Shown here: piece after piece, positions 37,558-48,114 of the stretch | Layout of the letters: every line of letters begins with the position of its first letter | How positions within the stretch are numbered: position 1 is the stretch's first letter | Assembly: GCA_016025055.1 (NCBI GenBank) | Contig: CP065590.1 | Location: 3,844,001 to 3,908,000 of the forward strand | Direction: 5' to 3' | Length of the DNA stretch: 64,000 nucleotides | Source of the DNA: Chryseobacterium indologenes | GTDB taxonomy: Bacteria; Bacteroidota; Bacteroidia; Flavobacteriales; Weeksellaceae | Program-made: the position numbers and the translations under genes | Notes under the pieces: generated by a model | What the model saw: only the letters and a program-made list of their open reading frames with translations | Told to the model about the DNA's origin: nothing | The model's database searches: none

Positions 37558-38613
37558 CTATGAATGTAAAAGTATCCACCCCGTAGATTTACAGCCATAA
37601 AAATTATCTTCCACAAAAATGATTTTCCCAAGATTATTGGCATTGCAGGTATTGGTTTCCAATGTCGGACTTTCCGCATTGATCTTAATAGAACCTTTGA
37701 CCTGTACTTTTGAATCACTGGCTGTTGTTTCAAAATTATTGATACCGACCCCGACTTTTCCGTTTTTTAATATGGTAAATGCATCATTGTTTGCGCCACT
37801 AAGGCCGTTTCCTACAATCAACAACCGGTTGGTGTTCTGATAAGCTTCTGTAAACTGATTATTATAGGTTTCAGGAACAGGAGTATAAAAAGTAGTGTAT
37901 GCTCCCAAGGCCGTTTCGTAGCCGCTATATGCTCTTGTCTTATTTCCGAAAGCTGTTGAAAGTATACCGCTTGCTACTGTCTGTAGACCCCAGGCTGTAG
38001 AATTACTGCCGGAAGCTGTATTCCCGATCTGGCTGACGAGGTTGCCTCCCCATGACATGGAATTACTTCCTGATGCTGTATTGAAACCTCCGAAAACAGC
38101 TGATCTTTCCCCGGAAGAAGTATTCATAATTCCGCTAGCAAAACTGCTAATTCCTGTTGCTCCCCTGTTAGTAGACGTATAAGCATAGGACAGATCTACC
38201 GCATTCGACCCCAGGGGACCAAAATTGGAGCTGTTGATGTTTTTAAATAAACGGAAAGCTGAAGAATACTCGTCATTCTGAACCGATCCTTTTGTCTGTA
38301 CCAGTGCTGATCCTAATGGCATCCAAAAACCCTGATTCCAATAATAATATCCGGGATAATATACATACTTCATCTTCTCTGATGAGGTATTTTTATTTCC
38401 ATCCTTAATATAAACCAACATAGTGTTCTGCTCATCAGTCAGGGCCATATTAAAAGCTTCAGCTGAAGTAATACTGGGAATAATAATACCTTTAACACCG
38501 GAATTTGCAGAAGAACCCACATGAAGGCTGGCTTTCGGATGATCTGTATGGATTCCCACCTGTGAAAATGTGAGTATGGAAGTATTGATGGCTATCAGGA
38601 GAAAAAATTTCAT
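37558..38613 (-). CDS. Secreted protein with YadA-head-like repeats
   Basis: 351 residues. A signal peptide (about residues 1-18) is followed by QVGIHTDHPKASLHVGSSAN, a typical start of phage-tail or trimeric-adhesin-like secreted proteins in Bacteroidota. The middle (residues 150-230) has repeated SGxxSxAxG-type units such as TGISSFASGIMNTSSGERSAV and NTASGSNSMSWGG, the beta-roll pattern of YadA heads. The end has a chaperone-like tail (KVQVKGSIKI). A surface fibre is likely by pattern, but no sorting domain is seen. A promoter box lies just upstream at 38640-38647. Confidence 0.72.
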   Translation of the reverse strand: MKFFLLIAINTSILTFSQVGIHTDHPKASLHVGSSANSGVKGIIIPSITSAEAFNMALTDEQNTMLVYIKDGNKNTSSEKMKYVYYPGYYYWNQGFWMPLGSALVQTKGSVQNDEYSSAFRLFKNINSSNFGPLGSNAVDLSYAYTSTNRGATGISSFASGIMNTSSGERSAVFGGFNTASGSNSMSWGGNLVSQIGNTASGSNSTAWGLQTVASGILSTAFGNKTRAYSGYETALGAYTTFYTPVPETYNNQFTEAYQNTNRLLIVGNGLSGANNDAFTILKNGKVGVGINNFETTASDSKVQVKGSIKINAESPTLETNTCNANNLGKIIFVEDNFYGCKSTGWILLHS

Positions 38614-38639
38614 AAAAAGAATGCATAGATTCGTTCATG

Positions 38640-38647
38640 CAAAGGTA
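38640..38647 (-). promoter_or_regulatory. -7 promoter box of the YadA-head-like protein gene
   Basis: The minus strand reads TACCTTTG, with a TTG 20 bases further upstream (38668-38670 as CAA on the plus strand). The ATG is 26 bases downstream. Confidence 0.6.
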
Positions 38648-38711
38648 AAGGTGCCGGCTATTTTATACAAGAGAAAGCTTGTTGTTCTTTTGTATTACCT
38701 TAAATATAAAT

Positions 38712-38744
38712 AATCCTTCATTTCTAAAATGGAAATGAAGGATT
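38712..38744 (-). terminator. Hairpin after ohr
   Basis: AATCCTTCATTTC and GAAATGAAGGATT form a perfect 13-base stem. It is followed on the minus strand by AT-rich sequence with only short T runs, so it may act as a terminator for the ohr gene or as an RNA stabiliser. Confidence 0.55.
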
Positions 38745-38770
38745 AGCTGAATTAATATGATGCTAAAAAT

Positions 38771-39229
38771 TTACACTGACACGCTAATCTGCATATTGAT
38801 ATTGCCACGGGTCGCCTTGGAGTAGGGGCAGGTCTGGTGTGCCATTTCCACTATTTTTCTGGCGTCATCTGTTGCAAGTCCGGGCAGATTGATCTGCAGC
38901 TTCGCCTGCAGGAAAAAACCATCTTCGTTGGTAGCCAGATCTATAGAAGTATCTGCTGAAACATTCTGAGGAAGAGAAATTCCCAGCTTGGCTGCATTGA
39001 ATTGCATTGCTCCTATAAAACAGGCAGACCAGCCTGCCGCTAATAATTGTTCCGGATTTGTCCCGTTTCCTTTAGCACCCGGAGGCGTCAGTGAAATATC
39101 AAGTTTACCGTCATTGCTTTGAGCAGCTCCGTTGCGCCCGCCTGTTACGTGAACAATACCCGTGTACAAAACATTGCTGATTTTTACGACTTCTGTATGT
39201 TCTACCTGTTGAATTGTGCTGAATTCCAT
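38771..39229 (-). CDS. ohr: Organic hydroperoxide resistance protein (Ohr/OsmC family)
   Basis: 152 residues. Ohr reduces organic hydroperoxides through two cysteines, visible as SACFIG (near residue 72) and HQTCPYSKATRGN (near 133). The spacing and the RGN end match Ohr rather than OsmC. The family acts in the cytoplasm with lipoyl or dihydrolipoamide partners. It lies 42 bases downstream of an epoxide hydrolase gene on the same strand and may be co-transcribed. Confidence 0.95.
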   Translation of the reverse strand: MEFSTIQQVEHTEVVKISNVLYTGIVHVTGGRNGAAQSNDGKLDISLTPPGAKGNGTNPEQLLAAGWSACFIGAMQFNAAKLGISLPQNVSADTSIDLATNEDGFFLQAKLQINLPGLATDDARKIVEMAHQTCPYSKATRGNINMQISVSV

Positions 39230-39271
39230 ATTTTTAAGTATTGAGATGAAACTATATTTTTTTTGAATATT

Positions 39272-40561
39272 TTATCTTAGTGATTTGAAGGCGGCTCTCA
39301 GTTCTTCGGTAAAGATCTGTGGTTGTTCCCATGCAGCAAAATGACCTCCTTTAGAAGCTTTATGATAATAATAGAGGGTAGGATATGCCTGTTTCGACCA
39401 TGATTCGGGAGCCTGATAGATTTCGTGAGGAAATACAGAAATGGCAACCGGTACTTTAATGTCTTTGGTCTTCTGAGCTTCGGCGCTGAAATTATTTTTA
39501 TTATTTTCCCAATAGAAACGGGAAGAGGAAGCTCCTGTGTTCGTAAGCCAGTACAGGGTAATGTCATCCAGAATTGCATCGCGGCCTATTACATGTTCAG
39601 GATGGAGATCACTTTCACTCCATTCTGCTATTTTCTCGTACAGGAATGCTGCTAACGCTGTCGGAGAATCAGAAAGCAAATAACCTGTTGTCTGCGGACG
39701 TGTCACCATCATCCCTCCATAGGCAGCATTTCTTCCGAAAAATGTACTCATCGCATGGTAAGCCTCAGCCTCCGAAGCAGAAAGACCTGAGGGCGCAGGA
39801 TCTCCCGCATTAATAGGCTTTACCAGTTCAGACGGAATAGTTGCCGGCATGGTAAGATGAATCCCGAGAAGTCCTGAAGGAGCTTGTTTAGCTAAAGCAT
39901 CAGATATTACAGAACCATGATCACCACCCTCAGACACATATTTCTTATATCCAAGTCTCTTCATCAGTACATCCCAGGCACGAGCCACACGGTCAGGATT
40001 CCAGCCCACCTCAGTAGGAATTTCTGAAAAACCATATCCGGGAATAGCCGGTATCACCACATCAAAAGCATCACTTGCTTTACCTCCGTACTTTACAGGA
40101 TCTGTCAGTGACTCTATGGTATTGATAAATTCCAGAGGAGAACCCGGCCAGCCGTGCGTAAGAATTACCGGTAATGCGTTGGATTCTTTTGAGCGGACAT
40201 GAATAAACTGAATATCAATCCCGTCAATTTTTGTAACAAACTGAGGAAGAGCATTCAGTTTATTCTCTACTTTCCGCCAGTCATAGCCATTTCCCCAATA
40301 ATTGACCAGTTCCTTTAACTGAGCTAGCTGGATTCCCTGGGAAGCATCTTTCACCGTTTCCTGATCCGGAAAACGGGCTTCTGCGATACGTTTTTTAAGA
40401 TCTTCCAGCTGGGATTGCGGAATATTGATATGAAAAGGGCGGATACCGGTATCAGATTCTGCTGTAGCAATTTTAGTTTTCAGGCTTTGTGCCTGCGTTA
40501 TGACAGGAATATTTACTGTAAATGCTGCTGCTAACATCAGCGTGGAAATTGTTGTTTTCAT
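39272..40561 (-). CDS. Epoxide hydrolase-family alpha/beta hydrolase, exported
   Basis: 429 residues. A signal peptide (ending near QAQS, residue 26) is followed by an epoxide-hydrolase N-terminal domain (IRPFHINIPQSQLEDLKKRIAEARFPD), then the alpha/beta core. It has HGWPGSPLEF (oxyanion loop HGWPG), EGGDHGSV (nucleophile Asp in GGDHG) and a C-terminal GGHFAAWEQP with the catalytic His. The domain plan matches microsomal-type epoxide hydrolases, which open epoxide rings. The exported form suggests a target outside the cytoplasm. It may share a transcript with ohr. Confidence 0.9.
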   Translation of the reverse strand: MKTTISTLMLAAAFTVNIPVITQAQSLKTKIATAESDTGIRPFHINIPQSQLEDLKKRIAEARFPDQETVKDASQGIQLAQLKELVNYWGNGYDWRKVENKLNALPQFVTKIDGIDIQFIHVRSKESNALPVILTHGWPGSPLEFINTIESLTDPVKYGGKASDAFDVVIPAIPGYGFSEIPTEVGWNPDRVARAWDVLMKRLGYKKYVSEGGDHGSVISDALAKQAPSGLLGIHLTMPATIPSELVKPINAGDPAPSGLSASEAEAYHAMSTFFGRNAAYGGMMVTRPQTTGYLLSDSPTALAAFLYEKIAEWSESDLHPEHVIGRDAILDDITLYWLTNTGASSSRFYWENNKNNFSAEAQKTKDIKVPVAISVFPHEIYQAPESWSKQAYPTLYYYHKASKGGHFAAWEQPQIFTEELRAAFKSLR

Positions 40562-40610
40562 TGTTTTTTTGTTGTATTAGATTTTAATAACTGTTTTCTT
40601 TTTGACAGGA

Positions 40611-40618
40611 CAAAATTA
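40611..40618 (-). promoter_or_regulatory. -7 promoter box of the epoxide hydrolase gene
   Basis: The minus strand reads TAATTTTG, matching TAnnTTTG, 49 bases before the ATG. Confidence 0.5.
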
Positions 40619-40858
40619 TATCGTCAAAGAGCCTATGGAAACGGAGAACCAGCTCAGATAGTCATATTTCATCGTGAATCAGACATTACGGATGGTCAAC
40701 CGGAAAGATCAGAAGACGAACAGAATCAGAAGAATAGGAAAAAGGCAGGATTTTAAATAATCTCAATAGGGTGATATAGGATTAAATATTTATAAAAAAC
40801 ACTTATAATATCAATTTTCTAAGTATATTTAACCTAATAATTAATTATTGTTGATAAT

Positions 40859-43800
40859 ATGAATAATCATCCGGTTCCTGAGAATGAAAAAGAAAGAATT
40901 AAAAGACTGGAACTGTTTGATCTTTTGAGTCTTCCCAGGGAGCCCCAATTAGATGTTTTTGCAGAAACTGCCTGTTTGGTTTCAGGATGTGCCAACGCAC
41001 TTATTGCCATTATGGAAAGCCAGACTCAGGTGATACAAAGCTGTGTAGGTATTTCTTTAGAGACGGTAGATCGTCAGAATACACTTTGTCAGTATTCTAT
41101 TGCCAGCGGACAGGTAGTGGTCATCAACGATACGATGCTGGATGAAAGATCATGTAATAATCCTTTGATTATAGCCGGGGAATTCGTTTTTACGCAGGTA
41201 TTCCATTACTTGATGATGAGGGATTTGCATTGGGAACCATATGTATGTTCGATTATGTTCCAAAATCTTTATCGGAAGAACAAATCACTACTCTTGAAAA
41301 GTTAGCGGTAGCCGTAACCAAGATGTTGATGGGGGAGGAGAAAAAATATCCAGGCAGAATATTTTCAACAGATTTTTGATATTTCCAATAACCTGATCTG
41401 CGTTTTAGATAACGACTTCACCTTCAAAGATGTAAATTCGGCTTTTGAAAAAGCTTTCAGAATAGACCGTAGCCATGCTGCTGATCTGAATTTTTTAACC
41501 CTTTTGGGGGAACAAAACCCTGAATTGAAAGTCAATATAGAAAATGCTCTTCAAACCGATGAAGAACTGTTTTTCACTACCTCAAACAGGATCAGCGGGA
41601 TGAATACTACCATCATTGAATGGTATATCAAAAGAAATCAGGGACAATCTGAAATTATCTGTTTCGGGATCAATATTACCCAGCATATTGAGGAAAAACT
41701 GCAGTTGGAAAGCTCTGAACGCCGCTTTAGAAGTTTCTTCGAGAATGCAATCGGCTTAATGAGCATGCATGATATGGAAGGTAATATTCTAGAGGTTAAT
41801 GAAAAAGGAAGAGAAACCTTACATTATTCTGCCGAAGAGGTAAGAAGGCTGAATTTAAAAGATCTGGTTCCCGAGAAGAACTGGCCTTTGCTGGAAAATT
41901 ACCTCAAGCGGATCAATGAAAATGAAGAAGATTTCGGAACCATGATTCTGAAAACTAAGGAAGGAGAGGAGCTGATCTGGATGTACCACAATCTTGTGGA
42001 AATCAATAAAGACGGTAAGCCTTACGTGGTAAGTACCGCCCTGAATGTTACAGAAAGAATGACACTGGAAAGAGATCTTCTGTATGCCAAGAAAATGCTT
42101 GAGCAGACCAGTGATGTGGCTCAGGTAGGAGGATGGGAGGTTAATCTTAAGAATAATTCCGTATTCTGGTCACGAACAACGAAAGAAATACATCAAATAG
42201 ATCCCGAATTTCAGCCGGATTTCAATAATGCGCTGGGTTTTTATAAAGATGAAGACCGCGTAAAAGTAGAGTATTTATTCAACAGAGCTGTTTCAGAAGG
42301 GATTCCGTATGATGAGGAGTTTCAGCTGGTACGTCATGACGGTGTTACCATCTGGGTAAGGGTAAAAGGAATTCCGGAATTTGAAGAAGGGGTATGCAAC
42401 AGGGTATTCGGGATTATTCAGGATATTGATGCCTTTAAGAACATCTATCTTGAACTTGAAAGAAAAGAAGCGATGATGCAGTCTTTCGTGACATATGTTC
42501 CTGTGGCAGTCGCAATGTTTGACAGAGACCTGAACTATTTATCCGCAAGCACCAGCTGGAAGGATGAATTTGCAATGAATCATCTGGAACTGATAGGAAA
42601 ACATATTTTTGAAATTTCACCCAATGTTCCGAAAGAACGAAAAGAAATATATTTTAATGCCCTTAGAGGTAACGCCTATAAAAATGAAGATTTTACTCTG
42701 GAAACGGAAAAAGGATTCGAGCACTATAATATTGAAGTAAGCCCATGGTATCTTTCCGATGGAATTATCGGAGGAATTATTGTATCGGTTCAGAACATCA
42801 CCCAGACGGTAAAAACCAATGACGAGCTTAAGCAGGCCAAGAAAATGGCTGATATGGCCAGTAAGGCAAAATCTGATTTCCTGGCTAATATGAGCCACGA
42901 AATCCGTACCCCACTGAATGGTGTGATAGGATTTTCGGATCTTTTACTGAAGACACCATTGAATGAAGTGCAGACGCAGTATCTTAATTATATCAATGAG
43001 TCCGGGGAGAATCTGCTCACCATTATCAATGATATCCTTGATTTTTCAAAAATAGAATCCGGCAAAATGGAACTCCTTATTGAAAAATCTAACGTATATG
43101 AAGTCGTCAGTCAGGTCATTAACGTGGTTCTTTATCAATCCCAGAAAAAAAACATTGAGCTGCTTCTGAATATTGAACAGGGGCTGCCAAAAACAATGTG
43201 GATGGATGAGTCCAGGTTAAAACAGATTCTGATTAACCTTCTTGGAAATGCCGTGAAATTTACAGAGCAGGGAGAAATAGAGCTGAAGGTAGAAAAGCTT
43301 CACATGAATGATAAAACGATCTCTCTACGTTTCTCAGTCCGTGACACGGGGATCGGAATTCCGGAAGAAAAGCAACAGCATATTTTTGATGCATTCACTC
43401 AGGAAAACAGCTCCATTAGCAAACGATACGGAGGAACAGGACTTGGACTTACCATCTCAAACAATATTTTAGGATACATGGGAACCCATCTTCAGCTGAA
43501 CAGCGCTCCACAGAAAGGATCGATGTTTTTCTTTGATGTAGAGCTCCCATATGAAATGTCTGAGAGCAATGATGATGTAGAACTGAAAATACAAAAAGTT
43601 CTGATCGTTGATGATAATGAAGCCAACAGAACTATTCTTAAACACATGCTGGCCTATAAAAATATCGAATCAACACTAGCGGCCAACGGAATGGAAGCTC
43701 TGCGGATTCTGCTTGCAGGCGAGCGTTTTGATGTGATTTTAATGGATTACCATATGCCGGTGATCTCCGGTCTGGAAACGATAGAAAAAATCAAGGATTT

Positions 43801-44755
43801 ATTCAATCAGCAGAATGAGACTTCGCCGCTGGTCATCCTTCATACGTCTTCGGAAGAGCATGATGTTCTCAATTCTTTCCGTCAGGAGAAAAATTCGCAT
43901 TTCCTGTTAAAGCCTATTAAATCTGAAGAATTATACAGAACCCTTCAAAAGGCAGTGGAAGATAATGATAAAGCAATACCGGTTATTATTCCACAAGAAG
44001 AAAAACCTGCTTTATCTGTAGCTGACCTTCAGGTCTTACTGGTTGATGACAACCCCGTCAATATGGTGCTTAATCATAAATTGATGAAATCCCTTATTGC
44101 TGAGGTACATCTCACAGAAGCCGTCAACGGTCTGGAAGCTTTAGAACATTGCAAAATAAGGGAATTTTCCCTGATTCTGATGGATGTACAGATGCCGGTA
44201 ATGGATGGTATAGAAGCTACCCGGCAGATCCGCCTGTTACCGGGATATGAAAATATTCCTATTATAGGGGTATCGGCAGGAACGATATTGGGTGAAAAAG
44301 AAAAATGCCTGGAATCCGGGATGAGTGATTTCCTTCCCAAACCATTACGCCAGGCTGACCTTATGGAAATGTTGAAGAAGCATCTTTCCAATCATCCTAA
44401 AGAAAGCGAAAATAATATAAAAACCGAAAATTACCTTGACCTCACGCTTCTGAATGAACAAACAGGGGATGATGAGGATTTTAAAAGAGTATTTTTAAAT
44501 CTGGTTATCAACGAACTGAATGAGGCGGAGAAAAATATACAATCAGCTGCTTCGGAAAAGAACGCTGATGAGCTGAAAAAAATACTCCATAAACTGAAAG
44601 GAACCGCAGGAACCGCCGGATTGATCAAACTGGCCTCAATGGTGGCCGATTGGGAAGGCAAGACCCATCAGAATATGGATTTTTCCACTATGAAACAGGA
44701 GATCTTCCATGAAATATCCGTAGGACTGGAACTGATACAAACATTAATACAATAA
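40859..44755 (+). CDS. Hybrid sensor histidine kinase with GAF, PAS, two receivers and Hpt (two compensating frameshifts)
   Basis: About 1298 residues when joined. Domains in order: GAF-like (1-150), several PAS/PAC (about 165-650), HisKA with MSHEIRTPLNG (near 677), HATPase with GxGIPEEK and TGLGL, receivers with LMDYHMP (near 961) and LMDVQMP (near 1106), and an Hpt with LHKLKGTAGTAG (near 1243). A whole phosphorelay is thus on one chain. Two frame changes cancel: GGGG at 41177-41180 lacks one G, and A6 at 41341-41346 has one A too many. The stretch between is out of frame but reads normally once corrected (IRFYAGIPLLDDEGFALG). It is followed by a response regulator, 12 bases on, and the polysaccharide genes. 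Confidence 0.92.
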
Positions 44756-44767
44756 AAAACGAAAACT

Positions 44768-45124
44768 ATGTTGATTCTGATCGCTGAAGACGATGAACTG
44801 ATTCTAAAAACGATTGAACACAAATTATTGAAAGAAGGACATGAGGTCATTCTTACCCGCAACGGAAAAGAAGCCATTGAAACATTAAAAGAAAAGGATG
44901 TAGATCTGGCGATCACCGATATCATGATGCCTTTTGCCTCAGGAATTGAAATACTTTCCGCCATACAGGCTATGGGAAAACAGGTGCCCGTGATCATGCT
45001 CTCAGGCATGGGGCAGGAAGATGTAGTGCTGAATGCCTTTGATTTGGGAGCTTCTGATTTTATCGTGAAACCATTCAGTCCCAACGAACTGATGTTAAGA
45101 ATCAAGCGTTTTATTCCCAAATAA
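44768..45124 (+). CDS. Single-domain response regulator (CheY-like)
   Basis: 118 residues, a receiver domain alone. The acidic pair EDDE (near residue 7), the phospho-acceptor Asp in AITDIMMP (near 53), the Thr/Ser in IMLSGMG (near 81) and Lys in IVKPFSP (near 103) are all present. It lies 12 bases after the kinase gene and 7 before the HEAT gene. It probably receives phosphate from the kinase's Hpt domain. It lacks a DNA-binding domain, so it must act by protein contacts. Confidence 0.94.
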   Translation: MLILIAEDDELILKTIEHKLLKEGHEVILTRNGKEAIETLKEKDVDLAITDIMMPFASGIEILSAIQAMGKQVPVIMLSGMGQEDVVLNAFDLGASDFIVKPFSPNELMLRIKRFIPK

Positions 45125-45131
45125 GATTGAT

Positions 45132-46198
45132 ATGTTTTTAACGACCTCCATACATTTTCTTTTTCTGATATTTCTCGCCCTTTTATCATTGGTAGTAGTG
45201 CTGATCATATTGGTGCTTTTATATGGTTTTTTTCAATATAAACAGTCGGTGAGAGCATCCGGATGGCTGAAAATTATCAATCAAAAAATATCGGAGGTCA
45301 TTGTCTACGATGAGGATGAACTACCTTCTGACCAGAGCTTCCGTAAGTTTTCGGAGAATCCTTCATTCAGAAATCTTTTTCTGCATCAGCTGGTAGATTC
45401 CGAAAAGAAATTTTCAGGAACAGCAAAAAACAGAATAAGAGATATGTTCAGGCAGTATGACCTTCATCATGAAGCGGTCAAAAAACTGGATCAGAAAAAG
45501 CCACACCTGATTGCAGGAGGTATACAGGAGCTTACGGTAATGGATTCAAAAGAATCGCTTTCCAAAATTGCTTCCCTGGTAGCACATCCTTCCGAACAGG
45601 TTTATCAGGAAGCTCAATACGCAATGGTAAGTTTGAAAGGCTTTGAAGGACTTGGTTTTTTGAATACAACCCGGGGAATCATTTCAGAATGGCAGCAGCT
45701 ACGGCTCCTCCTTTCCATCACCAGCGTACCTGACAATTCTGGGGAAGCTATTGAAGCATGGTTGACAAGTACGAATGATTCTGTGATTATTTTTACTCTT
45801 AAGCTATTGAGGAAATTTCAGCTGCTTTCTTTTTATCCTTCAGTTATAAGTCTGATGGAACATCCTTCGGTTGAGATAAGGGTACAGGCCGTACAAACGC
45901 TTCTGTCGCTGGAAAATTCGTCAACTATTGCCTCTTTGATAGAAATGTATCCCCATCAGCCGGTTGAAGTTCAGCTTGAGATCCTTCGTACCATGAAAAT
46001 CTCAAAAGATAGAGATAGTACGGGTTTATTAAAAAAGAGCTTTCGGAAAGTACTGTTTCCGGAATTAAGGTGTATGCCGCGGAAACCCTTTTTGTGTTGG
46101 GTAACCGGGATTATCTGGAACAGTTGATGCACGATGAAACATCCTCTGAAGAATTAATTCATATTATAAAATACGCACTTCGGGAAAAAATATGTTAG
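45132..46198 (+). CDS. HEAT-repeat protein with N-terminal membrane segment (frameshifted)
   Basis: About 355 residues when joined. An N-terminal membrane segment (FLIFLALLSLVVVLIILVLL, residues 12-31) is followed by helical repeats of HEAT type, for example DSKESLSKIASLVAHPSEQVYQ, DSVIIFTLKLLRKF, EIRVQAVQTLLSLE. It is probably a cytoplasmic scaffold at the membrane. The frame is lost at A6 (46031-46036); one more A gives KKELSESTVSGIKVYAAETLFVLG and a stop at 46198, which overlaps the ATG of the glycosyltransferase by seven bases. The overlap supports the corrected reading and an operon. Confidence 0.82.
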
Positions 46199-48114
46199 AA
46201 TTTTCACATATCGTTTATGAAATCGTCATATGGCTGTTTTTGCTGTATGGAACTTCTGTAGCCATCATCTATGGCTGGATAGGAATATATGCGCTGGGTG
46301 CAGTGCTTCGTTATAAAAAAGAAAATACATTTACCGATTATAATATTATCGCGGCCAATCCCAATGCGCCTGTCTTCAGTCTTATCGCTCCTGCATATAA
46401 CGAGGGAATGACTATTGTGGAAAATGTAAGGTCGCTGTTGTCCCTGTATTATCATAATCTTGAAATTATTATCGTCAATGACGGAAGTAAGGATGATTCG
46501 TTACAAAAATTAGTTGATGCCTACGAATTGGAATGTGTTTCTTTTTTCGTTCAGGGAAAAATTGAAACCAATGCCATCAGAGGTATTTATAAAAGTAAAA
46601 ATCCTGCTTTTAAAAAACTTATTATCGTTGATAAAGAAAATGGAGGGAAGGCTGATGCTCTGAATGTGGGTATCAATGTTTCCTCAGGAGATTATCTGGT
46701 CTGCATTGATGTTGATTGTATCCTGGAACAGGACGCTGTCCTGAAGCTGGCTAAACCTTTTTTACAGCAAACCGATAAGAAGATCATAGCTTGTGGCGGA
46801 GTCATTCGTCTTGCCAACAATTGTGTCATTGAAGACGGTAAGGTGGTCAGTGTCAATATGCCCAGAACTTTACTTGGGAAAACACAGGCTTTGGAATATA
46901 TAAGAGCTTTTGTTCTGGGAAGAATGGCCTGGTCTAGAGCTTCAGGATTGATTTTGATTTCCGGTGCCTTTGGTGTTTTTGACCGGAAAATTGTACTTGA
47001 ATGCGGCGGATATGACCGGACTACAGTAGGAGAGGATATGGAGCTTGTCGTACGCATGCGAAAGTACATGGAAGAAAAGAAAGAGCCCTATGAGGTCTGC
47101 ACAATTCCTGATCCTTTATGCTGGACGGAAGTTCCGGAATCCAAAGATATCCTCCGGAAGCAAAGAAACAGATGGATGCGCGGAACCATGGAAACGTTAT
47201 GGAAACATCGTAAACTTATGTTCAATCCAAAGTATGGAAAACTGGGAATGGTAAGTCTTCCTTATTGGTTCTTCTTTGAATTCCTAGGCCCGTTGGTAGA
47301 ATTTTTAGGGTATATCATATTTATTGTCTTTCTTTTATTAGGAATCATCAACTGGCCATTTTTTGTGATTCTTTTTGCACTGGTGGTTTCGATGGGGTTT
47401 CTGTATTCAATGTATGGGATATTGGTAGATCTCGTGAGCTATCAGGTATATACCAAAAGGAAAGACTTTCTTACTTTGATCGGAACTGCTTTTTCAGAAC
47501 CTTTCTATTTCCATCCTATTGTCGTAAAAGCGGGCGTAAATGGTTTTATCGATTACTTTAAAAAATCACATGGATGGGGAGACATGAAGCGACAGGGCTT
47601 CAATCAGACCACCCAGAATTTACCTTTTAAACAAAGGATTTCCGCAATCCTCCAAAACGGACTTAAAAAATGGGGTATGTTTTCCATGGTGTTCCTTTTA
47701 TTATTTTTTGCAGGGGTTGGTGTCGAATGGCTTTGGTATCGCTATACTTTTCCCGGTCTGAACACCAATATAATTGTTGGAGACCTTTTTCTGAGAAATA
47801 TATTATTTGCCTTCAAACTGATATTTGGACTGGGGATTGTTTACCTTATTATTAATTGTATCAGGGAAAGCTGGGCAAAGACGGTAGCGCTCATCCTGTT
47901 GTCTTTTGTGGTAATCATGCAATATATCCTGTTTTTATATTTTTGGGAAACTCAGAATACGCTGGGGGCAGATTTTTTATATTACAGTAAAGATGAAATA
48001 CAGCAGATTTTGAAGGCCAGCGGAATGTTGAGTTTCAAAAACTTTGCATTATTGGGAATCCTTCTTGCAGCTACGATCATACCCCCTATGGATCGCAGGG
48101 AAGTCGGCTTTTAA
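46192..48114 (+). CDS. Family 2 glycosyltransferase, cellulose/poly-GlcNAc synthase type (frame runs on into the next gene)
   Basis: The glycosyltransferase proper spans about residues 1-475. N-terminal membrane segments are followed by FSLIAPAYNEGMTIVENVRSLL, IVNDGSKDDS, VDKENGGKADALN, CIDVDCILE (DxD), TTVGEDMELVVRMR (acid) and QRNRWMRGTMET (QxxRW). C-terminal membrane segments end near HGWGDMKRQGF (about 47590), the usual end of such enzymes. It should polymerise a sugar from a nucleotide donor across the inner membrane. The same frame runs on for about 170 residues that look like the N-terminal membrane part of the next protein. A missing base near 47595-47630 may have removed the stop; a real fusion is less likely. 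Confidence 0.85.
   Translation: MLEFSHIVYEIVIWLFLLYGTSVAIIYGWIGIYALGAVLRYKKENTFTDYNIIAANPNAPVFSLIAPAYNEGMTIVENVRSLLSLYYHNLEIIIVNDGSKDDSLQKLVDAYELECVSFFVQGKIETNAIRGIYKSKNPAFKKLIIVDKENGGKADALNVGINVSSGDYLVCIDVDCILEQDAVLKLAKPFLQQTDKKIIACGGVIRLANNCVIEDGKVVSVNMPRTLLGKTQALEYIRAFVLGRMAWSRASGLILISGAFGVFDRKIVLECGGYDRTTVGEDMELVVRMRKYMEEKKEPYEVCTIPDPLCWTEVPESKDILRKQRNRWMRGTMETLWKHRKLMFNPKYGKLGMVSLPYWFFFEFLGPLVEFLGYIIFIVFLLLGIINWPFFVILFALVVSMGFLYSMYGILVDLVSYQVYTKRKDFLTLIGTAFSEPFYFHPIVVKAGVNGFIDYFKKSHGWGDMKRQGFNQTTQNLPFKQRISAILQNGLKKWGMFSMVFLLLFFAGVGVEWLWYRYTFPGLNTNIIVGDLFLRNILFAFKLIFGLGIVYLIINCIRESWAKTVALILLSFVVIMQYILFLYFWETQNTLGADFLYYSKDEIQQILKASGMLSFKNFALLGILLAATIIPPMDRREVGF

Noticed and set aside
40859-41305. 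Stand-alone GAF protein before the histidine kinase
   Set aside because: Two compensating single-base changes at 41177-41180 and 41341-41346 join it in frame to the kinase, with a normal GAF/PAS junction.
47670-47855. Small plus-strand frame between glycosyltransferase and sulfatase
   Set aside because: It is an out-of-frame shadow of membrane segments of the neighbouring protein.
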